Shown: positions 30,991 through 38,378 of the stretch, in pieces | Position numbering within the stretch: the first letter of the stretch is position 1 | How the letters are laid out: each line of letters starts with the position of its first letter | Assembly: GCA_020852475.1 (NCBI GenBank) | Contig: JADZAR010000036.1 | Coordinates: 1 to 41,950 of the forward strand | Length of the DNA: 41,950 nucleotides | Source of the DNA: Nitrosomonas sp. | GTDB lineage: Bacteria; Pseudomonadota; Gammaproteobacteria; Burkholderiales; Nitrosomonadaceae | Reading direction: 5' to 3' | Notes under the pieces: model-generated | Databases searched by the model: none | The model's input: the letters and a program-made list of their open reading frames with translations, nothing else | What the model was told of the DNA's origin: nothing | Position numbers and translations under genes: made by a program

Positions 30991-31578
30991 ATGACCAGAC
31001 GAATAGCGATTATTCAGGGACACCCTGACACAACCGCCAGACATTTTTGTCACGCCCTGGCGGAAGCGTATCTCAAAGGCGCGCAAAGCAGCGGATTTGA
31101 AGTCCGCCTTATCGACGTGGCGGCGATGGATTTTACCCTGCTGCGGTCAAAAGCCGATTTTGAAAGCGGTGCGCCTGCTCTATCGATTATTCAGGCCCAG
31201 GATATGCTCCGCTGGGCGGATCATCTGGTTGTTTTCTTTCCTTTGTGGCTCGGCGGCATGCCCGCGCTGCTCAAGGCCTTTTTTGAACAAACTTTCCGCC
31301 CCGATTTTGCCTTTGAATACGGCGAAGCCGGGCAGGTCACCCGCAAACACCTGACGGAAAAATCAGCACGCGTCATCGTCACCATGGGCATGCCGGCATG
31401 GGTCTACCGGTGGTTTTATTGCGCACACGGCGTTAAAGCGCTTGAGCGCAACATTCTTGCATTTGGCGGCATCAGTCCGGTCAGAACCAGCTTGATCGGC
31501 TCAATAGAAAACCTGTCCGAGGCGCAGCGGCTGAGATGGTTGAATAGCGTGCAACAATACGGCGTGAAAGGCCGATAA
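30991..31578 (+). CDS. NAD(P)H dehydrogenase (quinone) / flavodoxin-fold family protein
   Basis: IIQGHPDTTARHFCHALAEAYLKGA, WADHLVVFFPLWLGGMPALLKAFFEQTFRPDFAFEY. Confidence 0.85.
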   Translation: MTRRIAIIQGHPDTTARHFCHALAEAYLKGAQSSGFEVRLIDVAAMDFTLLRSKADFESGAPALSIIQAQDMLRWADHLVVFFPLWLGGMPALLKAFFEQTFRPDFAFEYGEAGQVTRKHLTEKSARVIVTMGMPAWVYRWFYCAHGVKALERNILAFGGISPVRTSLIGSIENLSEAQRLRWLNSVQQYGVKGR

Positions 31579-31654
31579 TGTGCTACAAAAATAACCCGCC
31601 GGATGCCGATTGCTAAAACTTACTGCAACATATACCGTGGATCGTTGTCTCATG

Positions 31655-31680
31655 GGCATCTCTGAATATCCAGAGATGCC
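31655..31680. promoter_or_regulatory. Perfect hairpin upstream of the His-rich gene
   Basis: GGCATCTCTG-AATATC-CAGAGATGCC, 10-bp perfect arms, about 88 bp before the ATG; no T-tract. Confidence 0.55.
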
Positions 31681-31767
31681 TGTACAGGATTAGATACTCG
31701 AAGCATTCAACCCGGGTATGAAAATTTTCACAGGGTCATTTTTATCAAAACCTAAAGGAGAAATACC

Positions 31768-32559
31768 ATGGCCAATCATAAACTCATGATTTCCGGTATC
31801 GCCGCGTCGATGTTTTTTGTGGTATCAGGCACCGCCACGACTGCTTCGGCAACAGCGAATTCCGCTGCCAACTCAATCGGAAGTCAAGGTTTAATACTTG
31901 CAGAAGCGCAACACCAACATGGCCAGGAAAAAGGAAACCGGCAAGGCGGTAACATGCGTGATGGCGAAAACCACGGCGAAGGCGGGAAGCACAGACATGG
32001 CCAAAAAGACGACGCGCACGGGGAACATGGACATGGTGGTCATGGCGGCGGGCATGATGGCGCAAGCGGTGGCGGCCACGGCAAGAAAGGCGGCAGCGAT
32101 CATGGCGCCGACAAGGAAAAAGGCAAGAAACACGGCGACAAAAAAAGCGGCGATAAGCAAAAAGGCAAGCCTGATTACGCGCACATGATTATTTCGCACA
32201 CGGATGAATTGAAACTGACTGACGAGCAACTGGGCAAAATCGTGCGACTGCATCTCAAGCATGACAAAGCCCATGAAACAGTCAAACATGCGCTGCAGGA
32301 CAGCATGAAAGCATTCAGAAAAGAAAGCCTCAACCCGGCTGCGAGCGATGAGCAATTGCGGGATCTGAGCAAGGCTGTAACAACTGCCTTTCACAAAATG
32401 GCCGAACACCATATCAAGGAACGCCAGGCCCTACATGCCATTTTGACCGAAGCACAGAAAAATCAGCTGGCAACCATGAAAATGGATCATGACCATGGCC
32501 ATAATGACGATCACGGTGGCCACGGTGGTGGCGGACATGGTGGGCATGGCGATCATTAA
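31768..32559 (+). CDS. Secreted His/Gly-rich Spy/CpxP-like (LTxxQ) protein
   Basis: Signal peptide; HGHGGHGGGHDGASGGGHGKKGG; LTDEQLGKI and LTEAQKNQL motifs; C-terminal HGHNDDHGGHGGGGHGGHGDH. Confidence 0.7.
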   Translation: MANHKLMISGIAASMFFVVSGTATTASATANSAANSIGSQGLILAEAQHQHGQEKGNRQGGNMRDGENHGEGGKHRHGQKDDAHGEHGHGGHGGGHDGASGGGHGKKGGSDHGADKEKGKKHGDKKSGDKQKGKPDYAHMIISHTDELKLTDEQLGKIVRLHLKHDKAHETVKHALQDSMKAFRKESLNPAASDEQLRDLSKAVTTAFHKMAEHHIKERQALHAILTEAQKNQLATMKMDHDHGHNDDHGGHGGGGHGGHGDH

Positions 32560-32650
32560 ACCCGTGTCAGTCTGGCAGCAAGCGGCAACCAACTCGTGTT
32601 GCCGCTGAGTCAGAATACCTGATGGTATTTTTCACTCGGAGAACTGAACG

Positions 32651-33104
32651 ATGAACAGGCTTTCTGAAAACGATATCCAAGTTCTGCAAGAAGCGCTTGA
32701 CGACGAATATCACGCCTGGTCGACTTATGATCAAGTCATCCGTGATTTGGGTGACGTGCAGCCATTCAGCAATATCCGGGAAGCCGAGGCGCGCCATATT
32801 GAAGCATTGCAATCCCTGTTCGTTCAATATGCGCTGCCTGTCCCTGAAAATCCATGGATTGGCAGGGTTGAGCGATACGCTAATCTTCAGGCCGCCTGTG
32901 AAGCGGCTGCCGCAGCCGAAATCGCTAATGTAAGAATGTATGACCGCCTGCTCGGCGCTGCGCGGAATCCCGATGTCGCCACCGTGCTGCGCAATCTCCA
33001 GGAAGCATCAAGAATGCGCCATCTGCCGGCTTTTCAGCGCTTGTATCGAACGCGCCGGCGGGCAGAAGCACTGCGGTCTGCGGCATCGTCGGGGCATGGA
33101 TTAG
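32651..33104 (+). pseudogene. Ferritin-like DUF2202-type protein, frameshifted near its C-terminus
   Basis: EALDDEYHAWSTYDQVIRDLGDVQPFSNIREAEARHIEAL; removing one T at 33041/33042 restores HLPAFQRCIERAGGQKHCGLRHRRGMD* ending at 33104. Confidence 0.7.
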
Positions 33105-33137
33105 TGCCATCGACTCGAGAATGCAGCCGCTCCATCC

Positions 33138-33884
33138 TTACGCATGAAAAAACGCGATGGTGCCGATCCCCGCCAGCAACAGCACAAGCTGACACAAAGC
33201 GGATGAGAACGTCACCCGCCGATGCAATCCCGGAATCAGATCGGCAATCGCAATATAGATGAAACTGGCTGCCGAAAGCGCAAGGATATAAGGTATCGCT
33301 TCGCGCATTTCGTCCAGCCACCAATAAGCCAGCAAAGCACCAGGTAATGTGGCAGCCGCAGAAAGACTGTTCAATAGTATGGCTTGTTTGCGTTCATAGC
33401 CGTTATCCAGCAGTATCGCAAAATCGCCGACTTCCTGTGGGACCTCATGGGCAATCACTGCAAATGCTGTTGTTATTCCCAATGGAATGGAAGTCAGAAA
33501 AGCTGCGGCGATGACTGCGCCATCGACAAAATTATGCAAGGCATCTCCGACCAGAATCAGCGGCCCGGCACTGCCATGCACTTTGCATTCGCGATCATGG
33601 CAATGCCGCCATAACACAAATTTTTCCATTGCGAAGAAAATGACGATGCCTGCCAACAGCGTTATCATCACCGCGTCAGCCGGCACTTGCGCCAACCCGG
33701 CCGGTATCATGCCAAGAAACGCAGCGCCCAATAAGGTTCCCGTCGCATAACTGATGAGGTGAGGCACCAGATTCCTGCGGCTGTTCTCTGGAAAAAACAG
33801 CAACAGACCAGCACCAGCCAAAGCCCCGATACTGCCCAGCAAACTGAATCCAATAATCCAAAGCAGTATCTGATCTTCACTCAT
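33138..33884 (-). CDS. ZIP-family metal transporter
   Basis: LVGDALHNFVDGAVIAAAFL, VIAHEVPQEVGDFAILL. Confidence 0.9.
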   Translation of the reverse strand: MSEDQILLWIIGFSLLGSIGALAGAGLLLFFPENSRRNLVPHLISYATGTLLGAAFLGMIPAGLAQVPADAVMITLLAGIVIFFAMEKFVLWRHCHDRECKVHGSAGPLILVGDALHNFVDGAVIAAAFLTSIPLGITTAFAVIAHEVPQEVGDFAILLDNGYERKQAILLNSLSAAATLPGALLAYWWLDEMREAIPYILALSAASFIYIAIADLIPGLHRRVTFSSALCQLVLLLAGIGTIAFFHA

Positions 33885-33894
33885 ATTTCAGCTG

Positions 33895-35295
33895 TTATTT
33901 TGCAATAGTAATACCCGGCGGACTAAAAAGCGGCGCATCGGTCACCGTCATGCGGAACAGAATGTTCAATAATTGGAATGCATTCAGATTCCAGTGCGCC
34001 AGAGAACCTTCGGCATTGACGGCATAATACTTGCCGTGTGAACGAACGGATAGACCGACGTTCTTCAGTGGCGTTTCCGATACTACAAGATCCAGCGTCA
34101 TGACGGGATTCTCATCACGCTTGATAGGCGGCGTGCGCGGATCTTTCTCGACATGATATTCCGCCTCCTCTCCCAGGGAATGGCCAAGAAAATTCAGAAT
34201 CGAATGAAAGCTTCTGAGCCGGAAAGATCCTCGAATAGGCCATTCGCCGCCGACGGAATCAGCGCGAATGTCAAAAGCCACGTCATGTTCAATCCATGAA
34301 CTGGTCAGATCAAACAACTCCGCCCTCTCCTCGCAGCACACAATATCCGGATCGTAATTGGTGATCAGCACCGGCCCCAGTATCTGCTTGCTCAACGTGT
34401 AGGTATTGTCTTCCGGATTGTAATGAACGGTAAATTCCTTCTCCAGCGCCTGAAATCCTTCTGCTGTAACTGATCCGGCAGGGATCGTCCAGCTGCGCTC
34501 AAACGTCAGCGGCTCGGCGTAAAGTTTCCGCTGATCCTGGATAGCTGAAAGATGCAGCACGACCCGGCGGAACATTTCATATTCGGTCTGGCTGGACGGA
34601 TTGTTGCGATAGGCAATTTGCCTGCGGTGGCGCTCGCTGCGCTGACGTACACGGCGTTCCTGTTCCTCAGTCAATTGAATCGCGTGTTCGGACAAATCAT
34701 GCTGCTCCCGTACGTGCTTTGGATCAACGTGACCTTCTTGCCGGCTACCGTGGTGGTGTTTGCCGCGCCTGAAGCGGAAATGATGTTCGGGATCATTCCG
34801 GGCTTCATCGGTTCTGTTTTGTGCGTGGCCATGCTGCAAATGCACTTCCTGCGCCAGCATACGCAGCAACAGATCGACATCGAAATGCTGACGCAACAGC
34901 AGTGTCAGCTTGCTTTGATGAAATGGCGTAAGCAGCCGCTTGGTGAATTCCTCACCCTCAATCGGCACAATGGTGAAAGTCGGATTATCGGCGATGCTTC
35001 CGCCAAATAAAGGCATCAGCATACCGCCCGACTCCCCGGTGAGGGCTGGCGTGCCGCCTGCATTGACACGAAAATCAAAAGTAGCCGCGATATTGGGAAC
35101 CCGCGTAAAATGAATCGACTGGTGATGCTGGGCGCGCGCAATATTGATCAGCAACTGTTCCGATTCGGCCTTGCTGACCGCTTCGTCATAAGCGATCACC
35201 GCGCGATTTAGCGTGATTGGTGATAAACAACCGGCAAGCGTGAAAATACAAGCGACGCAAAACAGAATGCGCAGCATGGCATGACTTCCTGACAT
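33895..35295 (-). CDS. Lipoprotein of unknown function with His/Arg-rich internal segment
   Basis: Lipobox FTLAGCLSP; conserved-looking N- and C-terminal parts flank HGHAQNRTDEARNDPEHHFRFRRGKHHHGSRQEGHVDPKHVREQHDLSEHA. Confidence 0.7.
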   Translation of the reverse strand: MSGSHAMLRILFCVACIFTLAGCLSPITLNRAVIAYDEAVSKAESEQLLINIARAQHHQSIHFTRVPNIAATFDFRVNAGGTPALTGESGGMLMPLFGGSIADNPTFTIVPIEGEEFTKRLLTPFHQSKLTLLLRQHFDVDLLLRMLAQEVHLQHGHAQNRTDEARNDPEHHFRFRRGKHHHGSRQEGHVDPKHVREQHDLSEHAIQLTEEQERRVRQRSERHRRQIAYRNNPSSQTEYEMFRRVVLHLSAIQDQRKLYAEPLTFERSWTIPAGSVTAEGFQALEKEFTVHYNPEDNTYTLSKQILGPVLITNYDPDIVCCEERAELFDLTSSWIEHDVAFDIRADSVGGEWPIRGSFRLRSFHSILNFLGHSLGEEAEYHVEKDPRTPPIKRDENPVMTLDLVVSETPLKNVGLSVRSHGKYYAVNAEGSLAHWNLNAFQLLNILFRMTVTDAPLFSPPGITIAK

Positions 35296-35318
35296 GAAGA
35301 CTGAACCTTATATACGTT

Positions 35319-35548
35319 ATTAAACCGCCCGATCAATAATCACAATAAGCCATCCTCGACTTCGACACCTAAAGCGCGGTACTGATGACCAACGCGAACG
35401 GAGTAATACTTTCCAACCATTTTGAAGTGCAATGATGGAGCCTAGGGTCTACTTTGAGCAATTCATCGTTCTTGCACGCCAAGCACTGAACCTGATCCGG
35501 CAGTTTGTCAAAGCACTCCCAGAAAGACGGCGCGGCGTCATGTTTCAA
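35319..35548 (-). pseudogene. Degenerate type II toxin (RelE/BrnT-like size), 3' truncated
   Basis: TTG start overlapping the antitoxin stop: (M)KHDAAPSFWECFDKLPDQVQCLACKNDELLKVDPR, frameshift, LHFKMVGKYYSVRVGHQYRALGVEVEDGLL, then TGA at 35340..35342 where W is expected. Confidence 0.65.
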
Positions 35549-35745
35549 ATCTCGGGACTGTCACCGCGCTTATGCGACGCAATTGCTTTCTTCGCCAATT
35601 CGTCAAGTTTGCCACTTGCGGCATCGTCTTCGATTTGCCAATTCCAAGAATCTGAATCGAATTCAATAAACCACTCGCGCAGCAATTTAAGTTCATCCAC
35701 CGGGAGCGCTTCGATTTCTTTTTCCAGCATTTCAACTTTGCCCAT
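35545..35745 (-). CDS. Antitoxin-like small protein (addiction module component)
   Basis: MGKVEMLEKEIEALPVDELKLLREWFIEFDSDSWNWQIEDDAASGKLDELAKKAIASHKRGDSPEI; overlaps the toxin remnant. Start may instead be 35772. Confidence 0.75.
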   Translation of the reverse strand: MGKVEMLEKEIEALPVDELKLLREWFIEFDSDSWNWQIEDDAASGKLDELAKKAIASHKRGDSPEI

Positions 35746-35836
35746 GACACATACTTCCGGGGTAACTTGCACCCTATTTTACTATCATTCGGATGCAATA
35801 TATCTTGCTTTTTTTCAGCACGTTGCGCCCCACTTG

Positions 35837-35908
35837 GGCTAACGAACGCGCTAACCCGCCGGAGTGAAGCGTAGCGAAACTCTGCTCGGGTTGAGTGTTT
35901 TGTTCGGC
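35837..35908 (-). other. attC-like integron recombination site
   Basis: - strand GCCGAAC-AAAACA-CTCAACCCG-...-CGGGTTAG-CGCGTTC-GTTAGCC. R''/R' and L''/L' pair, with one unpaired base in L'' (CTCAACCCG vs CGGGTTAG). Lies 3 bp after the hicB stop. Confidence 0.7.
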
Positions 35909-35911
35909 ACG

Positions 35912-36124
35912 CTATGCATAGACAAGACGGCGACCTTTCGGCTCTGGAACTGGGTCTCCAAATTCTCGCGCCGTATCAAGCCAAAGCTGCATGGCCTCTT
36001 GAGCATTCGCCAACGCCTCATTTGGAGATGCACCATGTGCCATACAACCAGGCAGTTCCGGTACATCGGCGATGAACGATTGATCTTCGTCGCTCCAATA
36101 AATAATAGTTTCGTACTTATGCAT
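35912..36124 (-). CDS. hicB: HicB-family antitoxin
   Basis: YWSDEDQSFIADVPELPGCMAHGASPNEALANAQEAMQLWLDTA. Confidence 0.92.
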   Translation of the reverse strand: MHKYETIIYWSDEDQSFIADVPELPGCMAHGASPNEALANAQEAMQLWLDTAREFGDPVPEPKGRRLVYA

Positions 36125-36126
36125 AG

Positions 36127-36378
36127 CTATTCACCTGCTAAATGATATTTCAGTAGTATTTCGCGAATCTGACTTATTTGATATGGCTTGGCCTTGTTTC
36201 CCGCCTTCTGCATGTTTATCTTTTCCTCAATTCCCACCTTTCGATAAAGGTGATGACTACCGCGAATTCGTTCATCGAAGCCAAGATGGATCAGCAAGCC
36301 TCGAATATCATCAAATGCGATATTCGCATCCGATGTGCCGCGAAGGATTTTTTCAATTAGTTTATCGTGCTTTCCCAT
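36127..36378 (-). CDS. hicA: HicA-family toxin
   Basis: IAFDDIRGLLIHLGFDERIRGSHHLYRKVGIEEKINMQKAGNKAKPYQISQIREILLKYHL; upstream of hicB. Confidence 0.92.
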   Translation of the reverse strand: MGKHDKLIEKILRGTSDANIAFDDIRGLLIHLGFDERIRGSHHLYRKVGIEEKINMQKAGNKAKPYQISQIREILLKYHLAGE

Positions 36379-36402
36379 GCCACATCCTTCTGATCTCTAG
36401 GC

Positions 36403-36475
36403 GTCGAACGTTCAAGGTGAGCGGCGCGGAGCCGCGCTTTTTGGCGGAGCGTCCTGCTCGACCGCAGTGTTAGGC
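36403..36475 (-). other. attC-like integron recombination site
   Basis: - strand GCCTAAC (contains the TAA stop of the OLD-like gene)-ACTGC-GGTCGAGC...GCTCACC-TTGAAC-GTTCGAC; L''/L' pair with one extrahelical base; GCGCGG-CT-CCGCGC terminal hairpin. Confidence 0.72.
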
Positions 36476-37923
36476 ATTTACTTCCCTTTCAATGTCGGCA
36501 ATAAGATTATCAAATTCACTTTGTATTTCTGAAATATATCGTTCTATAGCCACTGTTCGTATTACGCTCTCTTCAGTTTCTGCCTCATCAGCAAGACACT
36601 TGGCAAACTTATGATGATCTGTAATTTCCTTTTTCTGAAGTTCCCAATCGACATCTAAACCATACTTGGTCTTGAGTAGGGATTTCACTTCTGGGTGTGT
36701 AAAAACCTCTTTTTCTGGGGGCTTAGTACCAGGAAAGGAATACATTTTATCTTGTGGTGCTGCTCCAATATCCGCATCTCTGACTGCAATTGCTTTCTTT
36801 CCTGTTTTGTTGAGGACACGGACGGCCTCACGGACAGCATCTGTGTCTCCGATATCGTGAATCGCAACCGTCTTTAGTAAATCTAGCTTCTTGATTCGTA
36901 TTACTTCTGTCAGCAACACCTTGGCAAAAATATCTTCAACACAAATATCGAGCTGACGAACATGACCTGATGACAATATGGAGCGCACTTGATTTGAAGA
37001 TATTTTATTCCTGATATCGACTCCGGTTTCATCTCGAAGAATTAGTTTTCTAGCTTCAGGTGGGAGTGCATTAATTATTACGCTCGAATGCGTTGAAAGA
37101 ATTATCTGATGGTGTCGCCTATAGCACACATCCAATAAATATTTGGCGAATTCGTGTTGGGCGCTTTCGTGTAGTGATGTTTCCGGCTCCTCAAGAATGA
37201 ACAGACTTTGTTCCGGCGAGGTTTCTAACTTGTCGACAGTATAGAGGATTCTGCCTTCACCAAACCCCATGTTATTTTCTGAGTATGAATATCCAAGCCT
37301 TGAGGCTATTCCAACTTCTGATTCCTTTCCTTTGTGCGAGATGCCTTGGAACATTACATCGTCATATTTGTGGCCGATGATTCGAGCCATTTTTTTGATC
37401 ACTTCAGCATCAATTTCCCGTTTTTCAGTAAATTGGAGAGTGGCACCGCCATAGACGCTTAAGTCACGACGTTCAACTTTCGGTATGTAAACTGTGAAAC
37501 CAACATAGTAGCAATGCCGTTCTGGCTGCCTTTTGTATCCAGACCAAGCAGAGTTTGCTCGTGAAATAGTCAATTCTTGAGGCTTCTTATGATCATCAGT
37601 CTCATAGAAATAAATGACCTTTGCTTCGTCTGATATTGGCTTTGGATCAGCCAGTGAAATAGGAAAAAATCCTTTATGTACTGCCTCTTATAGTCTACTG
37701 ACGTGGATGGTTTCTTATAAGCACAAATTGCCAGTTGGCCGATTGTACTTTTGCCCGCACCATTCAACCCGGAAACTACCGTTATCGGAAAGTCGAGTTC
37801 GAAATCGATATTGTAGATACCTCTAAATCCGTCAATGTGAATTTTGCGTAAGCAAGGTCCAAAGTTCGAATAGCGATTTTTCTCGGAATACTTTGCTTGA
37901 AGTTTTTTGGCTATATCTGCCAC
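36470..37923 (-). pseudogene. OLD-like AAA ATPase / TOPRIM-type nuclease, split by a frameshift
   Basis: GTG start; SGLNGAGKSTIGQL Walker A, LFILEEPETSLHESAQHEF, QIILSTHSSVIIN, VEDIFAKVLL, DADIG. Adding one T in the T6 run (37664..37669) fuses YIKDFF to PISLADPKPISDEAKVIYFYETDDHKKPQELTISRANSAW. Confidence 0.8.
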
Positions 37924-37938
37924 TGTGTCTCCTTCTTT

Positions 37939-37994
37939 GCCTAACTAGAATTAGGCGTCCGAAATGACGCAATAGCTTACGTCACAAGCCTAAC
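37939..37994 (-). other. Putative attI / core-site region: two GTTAGGC core motifs
   Basis: - strand GTTAGGC at 37994..37988 and 37945..37939, 49 bp apart, between the integrase remnant and the first cassette gene (RBS AAGGAGA, GTG start). Confidence 0.5.
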
Positions 37995-38044
37995 ACGGAA
38001 AATTGCATGCTATCTCCTTCAATTTTCTAATAATACGCCAACTC

Positions 38045-38070
38045 AGGTTTCATCATATCAAACTTTGTTA
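38045..38070 (+). repeat. Direct repeat copy 2 (aggtttcatcatatcaaactttgtta)
   Basis: Identical to window positions 1..26; 18 bp upstream of the integrase remnant ATG. Confidence 0.9.
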
Positions 38071-38088
38071 GACCCACAAACAAATCCG

Positions 38089-38150
38089 ATGAATAGAGCC
38101 GTAGAAAACAAGCCTCGCTTTCTGGATCAGATGCGAAACAAACTCAGCCC
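38089..38150 (+). pseudogene. Integron-integrase N-terminal remnant
   Basis: MNRAVENKPRFLDQMRNKL resembles the N-terminus of IntI-type integrases (..KPxxLLDQVRxxI..), then diverges. Confidence 0.55.
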
Positions 38151-38169
38151 GGTCGGCATATCCTACCGA
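38149..38169 (+). repeat. Short dispersed repeat copy A
   Basis: ccggtcggcatatcctaccga; 18/21 match to 39054..39074. Confidence 0.5.
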
Positions 38170-38324
38170 AACACACGCAATGCCGGTGAAAGAAATTCTG
38201 ATAAGCAAAAAAAGGGGGGGAATTTCCCCATCGGGTCAACAAGAAGATCGATCCCTTGAATCTGCCCCTTGAGCCTGTCGATTGACACACACGTTGCGTC
38301 AACATACCCTATCAAGCTGGACAA

Positions 38325-38348
38325 TGATCATACTTACTCGTATGATCA
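38325..38348. promoter_or_regulatory. Operator-like palindrome upstream of the mazEF-like operon
   Basis: TGATCATAC-TTACTC-GTATGATCA, 9-bp perfect arms, about 30 bp before the antitoxin ATG; related half-site TGATCAGTATGA follows. Confidence 0.7.
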
Positions 38349-38378
38349 CAATGTTCCCTGATCAGTATGAGATAAAAT

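Noticed and set aside
31891-32412. 173-aa - strand hydrophobic ORF
   Set aside because: Antisense of the His/Lys-rich Spy-like gene; same codon-complement artefact.
34552-35010. Hydrophobic 152-aa + strand ORF (..QIMLLPYVLWINVTF..), faintly TspO-like
   Set aside because: It is antisense to the His/Arg-rich lipoprotein segment. Complements of hydrophilic codons give hydrophobic residues, so the TM-like look is expected by chance.
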